The notes under the pieces are model-generated. The model had not been told where the DNA came from, did no database searches, and saw nothing but the letters and a program-made list of their open reading frames with translations. The translations under genes and the position numbers were made by a program. A DNA stretch of 64,000 nt from Citrus sinensis (Eukaryota > Streptophyta > Magnoliopsida > Sapindales > Rutaceae), in NCBI RefSeq assembly GCF_022201045.2, contig NC_068564.1, positions 30,967,001 through 31,031,000 of the forward strand, read 5' to 3'. Positions 11,610 through 23,100 of this stretch are shown here, piece by piece; within the stretch, counting starts at the first letter, position 1; every line of letters begins with the position of its first letter.

Positions 11610-11884
11610 ATTCCTAAATCCTTGTTACTGAATTTTTTTCATTAAACTTCAATTTCCAGATTGATGATGACTTATTGCTTGTATTTCTAATTTGTCTGTG
11701 AGATGTATTATTGTATCCACAACAAATAAATATTCAAGTCATAGCTACCTAGCCAACTCCAAAATAACTCTTCTATGTTGGATGTATGCATCCAGATTAT
11801 TGCAAGACTCTACCATGGCTACATAACAATTATTGCGATAATCCATCTCTGACCGCATATATAATTCACTACTGTTATGATGAA

Positions 11885-12265
11885 ATTCTATTGGTGACAT
11901 ATGAGTTAGGACTTGGGATGGTTAGTACAGCATTAGTGCATTACTCAATAACAAAATCCGGTAACTTGCCCTTAGAGTTTTGTTTTGGGTTGTTAAATCT
12001 TTAAAATGATATTTTTCTAAATTCATGACCACAAAAAGTAAAATAATCTAGTAAGAAAATAAAATAAAAAGAGGATTTTTATTGAAAATCAAATATCAGA
12101 ATATAAAGAAGATAATAAATTAATAATCTTATTCCAATCCAAATTCGGACCTAAATAAGTAAATAACTTCAAATTGAAATAATTAATGTTACTCAAATCG
12201 GTTTTACTTGTTTGACGGGAATAAATAAAGACGCTTTTGTTGTACATATGTAATTGTAAACTGCA
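11885..12265. repeat. Diverged AT-rich interspersed repeat, copy 1 (order A-B)
   Basis: Segment A (about 11885-12074) contains TTGGTGACATATGAGTTAGG, a ...TAACTTGCCCTTAGA... word and ...AAATAATCTAGTAAGAAAAT. Segment B (about 12056-12265) runs from TTTTTATTGAAAAT to ATGTAATTGTAAACT. Both segments recur at 13447-13930 but in the order B-A. The family is unidentified; it may be part of a decayed LTR element. Confidence 0.6.
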
Positions 12266-13446
12266 GAAGCTAGCGACTAGTCATTTATCTTAAAAAAAAA
12301 AAAGAGAGAGACAACATGGCACGTGTAAGTAAAAACTTTACAAACGATATGTCATCTTGAGGGCGACAATAGACAAGAAGTCCTACAGTGTGTGCATCAG
12401 CGCATAGTCTGTATAACGTGTCATTTATTATATTTTGATAGTACGTCATGTCGTACACTAAGAAAATAATAGGAAGACATGTCCCTCAAATACCTAACTT
12501 ATTAAAATTTTATGAATTAAATATTATTGTATAAGATAAAGGAAAACTCTAAGCTACAACTTTTTTGAGACTCTAATGTTTAAGTTACATTACAAACACA
12601 AAAGAGAACAAAGAGAACAAGGATTGAAAAGTAAAAATCAATTCATTGTGGATAGACCACACCTTTAATCAAGTATCTTGAATAGAATATAAGAATCTAT
12701 TAATGAAGGTACAATTCAAATTATTTATATATTTTCTTTATATCTACTATAAAAAGGACCTTTCTACAAGAAGACCGATCCTTAGGTGCCTAAAAATTGT
12801 ACTTGTTCTCAGATTTCATCATTTAATTTCATAAGGATGCATTGATTTCGTCAATTACTTGAAATTTCTTATAATTATTCCAAATTCAACATTGACAACT
12901 TAATAAAATCAGTCAATTGTTTGATTGAAACTAAAAAGGAAAATAGGTTCGGTAGAAGTTTAAAGTCTTGAACAAATTTCAGAATCATCCTATGAAAAAT
13001 ATTCGAACAACCTTCAAAGAACAAATGAACATTAACATGGTTGTATGCAAAATGGCTTAAAATTTTCATGAAAACGTATGTTAATTAAGATTTAAACTCA
13101 AAATAATAAATAGGTAAACGTTATGTCTCTACACGAATAAAGTATAAAAATTTCATGAACTTATTATTCCTTAAGTGATGAACACTCGTGAATTCATCAT
13201 TAGAAGGCTATACTACTTTTTACTCTGCTACATCGACTTTCAATTAGTCCTAGTTTTTCATGTAATTTTGGGCTCTATGAAAGGGCAAGCTATGATCTCT
13301 TTGTTTTGATGCACTAGCTTTTTTAAAAAGCACATCGTATGTAGTAAGGAGTTCTGGTATTGGATTATGACAATAAAATTTGATCATGTAATTTGTCCCG
13401 TTGGATAAATCAATCACTTAATTAAGAGCATGACTTGATTGTTTGT

Positions 13447-13930
13447 ATTCTTGTAGAGAAATAAAATTAAAAAAAGGAATTGTATTGAAAATATCAAAAT
13501 CTCTTTGGGACAATAGTCCTATTTGGATACAGATATAAGTAAAAAAGTTCAAATTGTAGTAAAACAAAAATAAATAACTCAAAATAAAGAAAACTTAAAG
13601 ACTGTGTATGTTATTCTATATTTGTGTATATGATTGTAAACTAATAAACTAAAGTAACCAATTACTTGTTCGGCAAGGACAAGTGCAAATTGTAGCTGCC
13701 AAGGCCAAGCAGTTATTCTCCTCGAGATAAATATAACATATCTAAATAACTAAATTTTATTGGTGACACATCAGTTGGGATGATAAGGATAATATTACTC
13801 AACAAAAAAAAAATCGATAACTTGTCTTTAGAATTTAGTTTTGGATTTTTAAATCCTTAAAAAAATATTTGTCTAAATTCTTAACCACACAAAGACAAAT
13901 AATCTAATAAGAAAATAAAAAGAGAATTTA
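13447..13930. repeat. Diverged AT-rich interspersed repeat, copy 2 (order B-A)
   Basis: Segment B (about 13447-13660) matches copy 1 at the ATTGAAAAT, GGACxxxxGTCCTATTTGGA-like and ATGATTGTAAACT parts. Segment A (about 13752-13928) matches at TTGGTGACACATCAGTTGGG, ATAACTTGTCTTTAGAATT and AAATAATCTAATAAGAAAAT. The two segments are swapped relative to copy 1. Confidence 0.6.
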
Positions 13931-14677
13931 ATAAAACAGCAAGTTTTAGCTGTTGAGGAATTGTTTCAGATGCTGCTAGCTTCTTGTTCTAGTTATCATG
14001 CTTGACATTTTTGCTCCGGTTATTTATAGCGATCGATAAAAAAGAATTTTGGACTTGAATATTTTCAGGATAAAGTGCCACCTCTGCCGGGATTTAGGAG
14101 ATACCATTTTAACTTGGGAGATTTCAACTTGGAAATGACAATGATTTAATCTAAATCTCAAGGATAAAAATATTTCAACAAGAAGAATTAAAAAAGAAAG
14201 AGGTTGACTAGTTTCCCGTGCTGTGCTTTATTCTGTTTGTTTGAAAAGTTGACGAACAAATTCTCCGGGGAATTCGTACCCTTTCGCGCAGTTTATTTGA
14301 GATGGTGACGTGGCACGGTTGTACTGGTCCACCATTTCCAGTTGGCTCTTCCCTGCGGTTGTACCGTCCAAAACCAAAAGCATTGGCCTCGTGTCGTGTC
14401 GGCAAAATGGCCTTTCTCTTTTACTTTTATCCAACAGTAAAAAAAATAAGAATTATTGCCCTCAAAATACGGCTTTGCCACTAACCCCCCAATTTGCTGA
14501 CATCTGTCCGCTCAATCCCTCGATTTCAACGTTTTAATTATTCAAAAATTATCTTTTCAAAAAAAAAGAAAAAAACAGAAGAAAGAGAAGAACAGCTCTT
14601 CTTCTAACTTCTTCCAACTCCCGAAACCAACCGCAGGGACTCACAGATAGATAGTTACTGAATTTCTCGCGAGCAAA

Positions 14678-14902
14678 ATGGGATTTGTTTTCGGGCTAGT
14701 TGTCGGGCTAGTGGTCGGGCTTGGAATTATCGTCGGATTCGTGCGATCGGAGAATGCGCGATCCAAGCTCCGCTCTGAACTTGTTAGCACTATTTACTAC
14801 TCGTATTATTGATTATTAATTACTGTTTAATTAAAGTATATGTCGTTAATGATGTTGTGTTTTTATTTTGTATTTTTTAATTTTGTTGTTGTTGTTGTGG
14901 TT

Positions 14903-14939
<37 letters not shown>

Positions 14940-17900
14940 TGTATGAAGGCAACAACAATAGCGGCGTTTGCACGGATGACAGTGGAAGATTCTAAAAAGA
15001 TCTTGCCGGCCGAGTTCTATCCATCTTGGGTGGTCTTCTCGCATCGCCAGAAGTTGACTTGGCTTAATCATCATCTTGAGAAGCTCTGGCCCTATGTCAA
15101 TGAGGTAAATAACACTATCATTTCTTTTATTATTACTCTTTCTTTTTAATGAAATTAATAGGATTCTAATTTATTTTTATTTTATTTTATTATTATTAAT
15201 TAATCTTTTAATAAATTCGGTATTGTAGGCAGCTTCTGAGCTGATAAAGTCATCGGTAGAGCCAGTGCTAGAACAATATAGGCCGTTTATATTGTCTTCT
15301 CTCAAGTTTTCCAAATTCACTCTTGGTACCGTTGCGCCCCAATTTACAGGTTGGTTTCATTTGTTAATTTTGCTTTGTTCTTGCTATCATTAATGGCTAG
15401 TTGTTGCACTTATGTTACATAATAGTGTGCAAAATAGCAATTGAATTCGAACATATGTCAATTTTGCAATCCAATACTGCTATTGTTGTCCTTTTTGTAT
15501 ATATTGTCCTTTAAGAATATTCTTTTTCTGAAAGAAGGTTGCAGTAACTTGGCTCTTTGTTTTAATATCTTTTAATTGTACGAATCGTCAATCTTTAGGA
15601 GTTTCAATTATTGAAGACGGAGGCAGTGGCGTTACCATGGAGTTGGAAATGCAGTGGGATGCTAATTCAAGTATAATACTTGCAATCAAGACCAGACTTG
15701 GGGTGGCGCTACCTGTGCAGGTAATCCACACTTGTGTTTTTGCTTCTGTTTACTATTATCTCCTTTCTCAAGAGTTTTTTTCTGTATATTATATTAAAGC
15801 CAGTACAAGCCTCAATTCAATTGAATAGTGGCCTTATAAAGCATTAAAGTTTTGCAATATGAATTGTTTGCCTGTCAGTGATTCGACGTGTTTAAGTGGA
15901 TTGAGTCCTGTATAAGTACAAGACAGTGGCTCTTTTTTTCATATGGACTGTTAAAAAGGATTCGGTGGAAACTCTACTCTATGATAGTAGCATTTATAAA
16001 ATGAAAGCCTAAAAGTTTATATGTCACCAGTCTTTTTCCAAAAAAGAAAAGAAATGTACTCAATTCTTGTGTAGTAATATTATTGGAAGTTCCGTGTGCC
16101 GGGGTTCAGACGTTTCGATTGGTTTTAAGGCGTGCTGCTTAAAACTCATTGCAATTGCGTTCTACAATGATATCAATTGATTTTTTTTTTTTTTTTGGGG
16201 CATATAAATCTCCTTAGGTGAAAAACATTGGATTCACTGGAGTTTTCAGATTGATCTTTAGGCCGCTAGTGGACGAATTTCCTGGCTTTGCAGCTGTTAG
16301 TTATTCTCTAAGAGAGAAGGTACAGTATCTCTTTCTGAATTCCTAAAGGTTTGGTTGAAATCAGAAGTAATCCAAACACCCACACACACACTGAAAGAGG
16401 AATTTGATTGAGATGCATATGTTCACAATAATGAGCATATAAATGCTTGCAGATATTTTTATATGCTGTGATGCAAGCTAGTACGCATCTTGCCTACAAG
16501 TTTAATATTTACATGAATGAAGTCAGATTTTAGAATTTCTATTTTATATGTAACAGAACATAAAAGCCGGTAACTGCTGATGGATTGAATTTGGATATTG
16601 CAAAATGCAATTCACTCAGATTCAGAGACTTAATATTTGCCTATCATTTTATCAATAGTATTATTAAAAGATATATTTTCTATATTTCATTCCCCATCCA
16701 CCCCCTCCCTCCAACAAAGGTCTGATTCAATCTCTCTGAATCTGAAAATAAAAGCATTGTCGTAATATGATCTATTAAAAGGCCAGCAGCAGGTCAATAC
16801 CTCTTTCTGACGCATTCACACAAACTTGACTTTGTACAGAGATGCATCCATTTGCATGATCTAATGCACTCTAAATACTTACGAAAGATTCAGTTTTTGG
16901 CTTGCAGAAAAAGTTGGATTTTACACTTAAAGTTGTTGGTGGTGACATATCAACTATTCCTGGACTTTCTGATTCTATTGAGGTTTGTGCAACTTCCCTC
17001 TTTGCTCTTAGAAATTAAGTATGATTTTTAGTGCATTAATAACAGATGATTATAAAGTTTAATGGATATTTTTGCATGTGCTAAGAATTTTAATTTTTGT
17101 TGAAAAGTCTCCCGATTTGATGTCGTCCTCTGAAAATAGTGGATCACAAAATTTCAATAATTTGTTGAATTTACTAGTGGCATGTTTCACCTCTACAGGC
17201 AACCATACATGATGCAATTGAAGACTCAATCACTTGGCCAGTTAGGAAAATTGTTCCTATTTTGCCTGGGGATTACAGGTATGTTAGCATAAAGGAGGAT
17301 ATATGAGCAGACTTTTGATTTAAGCAACCGTTTTCAGTAAGCAGTTTGAACCCAGATAGGAAAGCATATGTCTCATGATGAACAACTGCATTTAGACTAG
17401 CTGAGTGATTTATACTATGATTTTATTTGTAACAATCTATTGAAGAAGCTGATATTTTTCTCTTTTAGTGAACTTGAGTTGAAGCCCGTGGGGACATTAG
17501 AGGTGAAGCTTGTGCAAGCAAAGGGTTTAACCAATAAAGACCTGATTGGGAAATCAGATCCCTATGCAGTATTATTTGTACGACCTCTACCTGAAAAAAC
17601 GAAGAAAAGTAAAACAATTGTAAGTTGTCTAATCTTTTATTTTTTTCTCTCATAAAATTTTCAATTTAATAGGTTTTGAAGGAATTTTGTTGCTTCTTCT
17701 TCAGAACAATGATTTAAATCCAATCTGGAATGAACACTTTGAATTTATTGTTGAAGACGAATCCACTCAGCACTTGGTTGTAAGAATTTATGATGATGAA
17801 GGGATTCAGTCATCTGAATTAATTGGATGCGCTCAAGTACGCCTATGTGAACTTGAGCCTGGCAAAGTTAAGGATGTATGGTTGAAGCTGGTTAAAGATT

Positions 17901-19683
17901 TGGATGTTCAAAGAGATACCAAATATAGGGGACAGGTAAGTATCAAGTACCCTCCTTACAAATAGTATTCCTCTAAAAGTTATGTGATTTAGACTAACTA
18001 TGAGAATCGTTATAAAACTTTAATTTAATACCAATAACAGTTTAGAGAATGGACTAGCTAAATCAAGTTGAATGTGATGAAGGGAAATGATCTGGTGAAC
18101 CAGCCTTTTTATTCTTTGAATTGAAATGGCAAAAAACCAGCATGCCGGTGGATTATTATTGGAAAAACAATAAGGAACTTATTATGAAGTTTGATCTAAT
18201 TTCAGAATTTCCAACTATATATATATATTTTACATAATTTGACACTTGGGTTTAGGTGATTTTCCATGTTATATATATATATATATATGTAATTTTTTTT
18301 TTTTTGGCAGTTACTGCTATTATTAGTTCATTTTATTTTTTAATTTTGGTTTTAGGTGCACTTGGAACTCTTGTACTGTCCATTTGGAATGGAGAATGTG
18401 TTTACAAACCCTTTTGCTCCCAATTTTTCAATGACCTCCTTGGAGAAGGTTCTTACAAATGGGGAGAAGGCTCTTAAAAGTGGGGCAAATGGAACAGAAG
18501 CTATTGAACTTGAAAAAGATGCTTCTCAGAAGAGAAGAGAGGTTATTATTAGAGGAGTACTTTCTGTTACAGTAATATTAGCTGAAAACTTGCCTGCATC
18601 AGATTTGATGGGGAAGGCTGATCCCTATGTGGTGCTCACTATGAAGAAATCAGAGACAAGAAACAAAACTAGAGTAATATTTTGATATCTTTAATATGTT
18701 TTCCCTTTTCTTTTCTGGTCTTTTCCTCCCTTGCGTCTGCAGAATACCATTAATAGAACTCGTAAATAAGAAGGTTTCACTTTTTCTTACTTGTTTTCCT
18801 TGTTTTCCAAGATTTTTTTGCAGATTTTAGCTCTCTTCTAGATTCTCTGTTTCCTTGATCCTTATTTCTGTTCTGTTTTTAGGTTGTGAATGACTGCCTG
18901 AATCCAATTTGGAATCAAACTTTTGACTTTGTTGTTGAGGATGGATTGCATGACATGCTAATTGCTGAAGTATGGGATCATGACACATTTGGGAAGGTAA
19001 GTCAATTTGCAGCTTTTTCAAGTACTTAATTTTTTTTTTTTTGAAAAGACAGCTTTTATGTAGTTAATTACTTGTTCAGTATTATCTTTTTCCAGGCCTG
19101 AATAAGACAGCTTTTATGATTTTGATAGATTCCAAAATCCTATTAATTTTGCTGGTTGCTTTTAGATTAAGAGATTTGACTTGCTGATACAGAATATTTG
19201 AACTTTTATAATTTGTAGTATCCTCTGGTTGAAAACTTTTTCCTTTTTATCTTTATAGAGATATTTAAGCCGCTATTTTCAGAATCGGAAAACATGGTTG
19301 CATGATGGATCAGAAGCTCTTCGATTATTTTGATGAAATAGCTGAGAAAGGGAAATAAGCAATCTTTTGAGGGAAATAAGCAATCTTTTGATGATCTACT
19401 GAAACTTTCTAAGTTCAGCTTCCTGTTTCTTTCTAAGAACCTAAAATTTAAAAAGCCAATTTGTCCGGTCAGTAACATTGATTGTAAAAATGTTATGACT
19501 GCTAACAGTCTAACACATGTAATCAAAATCATGCAGGACTACATGGGACGATGCATCTTGACATTGACAAGGGTTATATTGGAAGGAGAATACACAGACT
19601 GCTTTGAGCTTGATGGAACTAAATCAGGAAAATTAAAGTTGCACCTCAAGTGGATGCCGCAGCCTATTTATCGCGATACCTGA
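14678..19683 (+). CDS. SYT5: Synaptotagmin-like SMP/C2 lipid-transfer protein (SYT5 type)
   Basis: Twelve exons join in frame to 573 residues: 14678-14782, 14949-15104, 15229-15349, 15599-15720, 16218-16319, 16908-16982, 17199-17278, 17469-17619, 17705-17935, 18356-18673, 18883-18996, 19537-19683. The N-terminus is a glycine-rich hydrophobic anchor (residues 1-23). An SMP lipid-binding domain follows (about 65-250), then two C2 domains: C2A (about 255-375, with GKSDPYA and an NPIWNEHF motif) and C2B (about 448-560, with GKADPYV, NPIWNQTF and WDHDTFG). The Asp positions used for calcium binding are largely present in both. Known plant members tether the ER to the plasma membrane and move lipids. 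The closest named group is SYT5/NTMC2T2.1. An AATAAA at 19851 fits the 3' end. The gene converges with PAP26. Confidence 0.93.
14905..14938. repeat. (ATT)n microsatellite in intron 1 of the SYT5-like gene
   Basis: A run of ATT units lies just upstream of the exon 2 acceptor at 14948. It forms a pyrimidine-biased, polymorphism-prone stretch close to the splice site and creates an artefactual poly-tyrosine frame. Confidence 0.95.
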
Positions 19684-19850
19684 GTGAAAACCAACGCAAT
19701 CTGAAATACTACATGATTTTGTAGCCAACAGAAGATTCCCAAGCTATCACACGGTTGTTCAAGCATATAGATAATTCTTTAGGGAAAAGAGAGGAACAGA
19801 TATTTGTGAGGTTTTTATCTGATGCTCTGCGTCTGATGTACGGTTTATAG

Positions 19851-19856
19851 AATAAA
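19851..19856 (+). terminator. Polyadenylation signal of the SYT5-like gene
   Basis: AATAAA lies about 170 bases after the stop codon in a U-rich 3' context. Plant poly(A) signals are loose, so this is a candidate only. Confidence 0.45.
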
Positions 19857-20118
19857 ATCTGTGAAGCAGATGCAAATCATTTTCAAAGGTGGTTGTAATA
19901 TGTAACGTGGCATTTCTCCATATATGTCAATGTAGCTTGCAAATATTGTTACAACATATTGATTCTTATTGAAATATACTACAGGTCTACAACATGACAA
20001 ATAAGGGATGAATTGTATGCGGCGTAATCATACAAGTTGAAGAATTTGACTGAAATCCCCCGTGAGTTTGTATCCAATCGACCATATATATATCGGAGAC
20101 TCTCTAGATACCTCCTAG

Positions 20119-23100
20119 TTAAGCAAAAAGCTCGCCAACAACGCTTCTTAAATAGTGCTTGTTCAGTTTTCTCCTCCTACGGTTGCTTGCCCTGGATGTC
20201 CAAAATTCAAACACGGCGTAAAGATGGTTTTGTCATGAAAAAACCAGTAATATTCACATGACAACATGGTGTTGCTTTTCCACATTATTAAGCATTTACT
20301 AGTTGGATACAATATTGGTTTTCTAAATAATAGAGATTGAACTTATTTCATCTTAAAGAAGCCATAATTAACACCTTGATACTATGAGTCTTCAGTTTGA
20401 AATGCAAGCACTACTTTGGCCTTAAGCAAAAGTGAAAAAATGGTTAATTGTACTCACCAGTACTGATTGTGCAATATGAATGAGTCCGTTGCCACTTTTT
20501 TCCCATCATCATTGCGGTTCCAGTGGTAGAATGCATGTGTCCTGTTTTTAATCTCTAGTGTAGAGTGCCCATAACTGGCTTCTCGAAAGGCAGAATAATC
20601 TGGCTGTGGATATCTGAACCTGCACACCCGGCAGAATGTTTTAAGTGACCAAGATTTGAGTTTTCTGTTAGATAAATAAACAATAAATTTGATGTACGGG
20701 GCAGGAAGATTATAACAATCATGCAATTCAACTTGACTCACTTTCCAGCTAAACCTTCTTGATTTCCACCATCCCCAACAGTGATGTAAACAGGAGCAGA
20801 TTTGTCTGGCACAGGGAAACAGTCACCACTTGATATGTTGTAGTGTAGATTCGAGATTCGATACTGAAAGCAAAAACTTTCTTTAGAATCAAGGAAAAAG
20901 CATATAGTACTATCAAAGAGGACCAATATAATATTTTGATCTAATATGTAGACATCTAACTACATCAAAATAATGTAAACTTAACTATGTAGTCATGAGG
21001 GGCATGGTATGAGTATACCATTCATTTAGCTGAGACAACCTCAATTTGTGGATATTTAACTTCAATACTAAGTGAAACACTTAAAATTTATCCAAGCAGT
21101 TGCTGTCAAAAGAAGTATGCACCTTTCACCTATCAATTTTGAGTAAGATAATAGCTACTTCGCAATTCAAGATGGTCCAACTGTACAGTCTGTCTAAATT
21201 TGAATCAACACGTTACTTTTGTGGCTGTTAACTACAATTAGACAAGGAGCTTTTACTCATTTTCAGCTACGCACTGGCTATTATCTGTCAACCTAGTTTG
21301 GTTCTATTTTTGTTGCTCATCTTTATTTCACTAAACTTCAAATCAGTGGCTTCTGATAATTGAAATCAAACTTAAAATGAAAGTATGTAAATGTGAAAAA
21401 ATGGTGGAACACAGAATGCTCCCGTCTTGCAACATTGACTCATGAGTTTTATTTTTGGATACTAAATGCAAGACATCATTGAAGTTAAAAAACATACCGA
21501 TCTTTCATAAGCATGGACATGGCCAGCAAAGACAACATCAACTTTATATCGGACAAACCAACTCTCAAAGGCTGCTCGCATACTTTCACCCTCCATGAAG
21601 TGTGCTTCATTACTGTTGTAGATTGGAACATGCATGAGAACAATTAGCCAAGGCGTTTTCTCCCTGTCAACCTTCTTCAATTCTTCTCTGAGCCACTCCC
21701 ATTGAGGTGTGTATTTTACTGTAGATTTTAATAATTGAATCAAACTAGATGTGAAAATTTAGGGATTAAAAATTAACTAGCTCCATTCATAAAGAAAGCA
21801 TGTTATTCAATATTCACTATAAAATAACAGAAAGCCTTGATGATCAATTTTAAGGAAAAATACAGGAAAGGTCAAAACGATCACTAACGCCCAGTTTATT
21901 TTATAATAATAGGGTTTCAGTCTCACGTTTGTGCACATAAAAAGCTGAAAACCTCACATGTTGCAGTTAATTTTACATTTCTTGAATCTATCTCAGTTTT
22001 CACCAGTAAAATTTTTTTCAATTTCAATTTACCAACAAATGAACAGTTAAGAAGAAAAAGGACATTACCAAATGGAGAATAGCTGGATAGCACAATGATA
22101 TGGGCAGATGCGCGTCTGATAGCATACCAAAGAGGACTGCTGCTTTTGGATGCCAAATGAGGTGTAGGGTAGCGGTGGAGATAGGATTTGAAAGGAACAA
22201 CTTCCCCCTACACACAAATATTTCAAATGTTGATAGCCCAACGAGAATTATTTTGTAGATTATTTTATACTGCCAAAAATAACTATTCGCAAGCTAATTA
22301 ATACACAGTGGCCTTGCCTATAAAACTGGCAATGGATTAAAAATAATATCAGAGCAGAATCATAACCCTATATGTGATCTAAACTTTATAACATAGAATG
22401 AAAATAACTACATGGCTCGTCATGTTCTTGGAATTCTAACTGGTTTAGTAAAACAACAAGTAATGATACTAGAAGCCCATTCACACAATATCCACATAGA
22501 AGAAGCTGAGACCAATCATCCAATAGTGCTACTGGAAACTAAATCAAACAGCGGCCCATTATTTATTACATTCTAGCAAAGGGTCGTTATTGATTCTAAA
22601 CTTCTACAGATTGTGAAATAGATGGAACCCGAGATATGCATAACAGAATAAACAATTTGCTGAATGTTACTGTGCCAAATAACCTAAGGCATGGATGACA
22701 CCAGTTTGCTTTGTAATCCAATAAGGTAGCGTTTACTTTTTAGATTGGATTGGGAATCCTGGGGAGTGGGAATCCTAGGATTGGGAGTGTGGAGTGGGAG
22801 TGGGAGTAGGTTGTTCACTTACACTGGAATGGAAGCATGGAATAGAGATCAGAATCCAATTTATGTGTTTACTTTGTCTCGGATTGGGAGTAAATAGTTT
22901 CAAATTACAATTTTATCCTTATTTAAAGAATTATAGTTTTTAATTACAAAACTAATAAAAAATATATTTAATGAATAATATTTATTTTATTATATTTGTA
23001 AATTTATTATAATTATTAATATTCTTAATTATGAACAATAAATTATTAATTGTAATTTTAATATAAAATGAAATGTTATTTTATTTTATTTAATATAATT

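Larger units (their letters stand above)
10578..14600. other. Intergenic region between the F-box gene and the SYT5-like gene
   Basis: The first part is probably the 3'UTR of the F-box gene. A 50-codon coding-like segment of unknown origin occupies 11460-11609. Two diverged copies of an AT-rich repeat occur at 11885-12265 and 13447-13930. The last 300 bases are probably promoter and 5'UTR of the downstream gene, with a pyrimidine-rich stretch at about 14590-14630. Nothing else is recognised. Confidence 0.6.

Noticed and set aside
14868..15149. Open frame beginning with a poly-tyrosine stretch
   Set aside because: The 5' part is an intron microsatellite; only 14949-15104 is coding, as exon 2 of the SYT5-like gene.
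20037..20261. Plus-strand open frame of 74 codons
   Set aside because: It is the complement of the last PAP26 exon and flanking intron.
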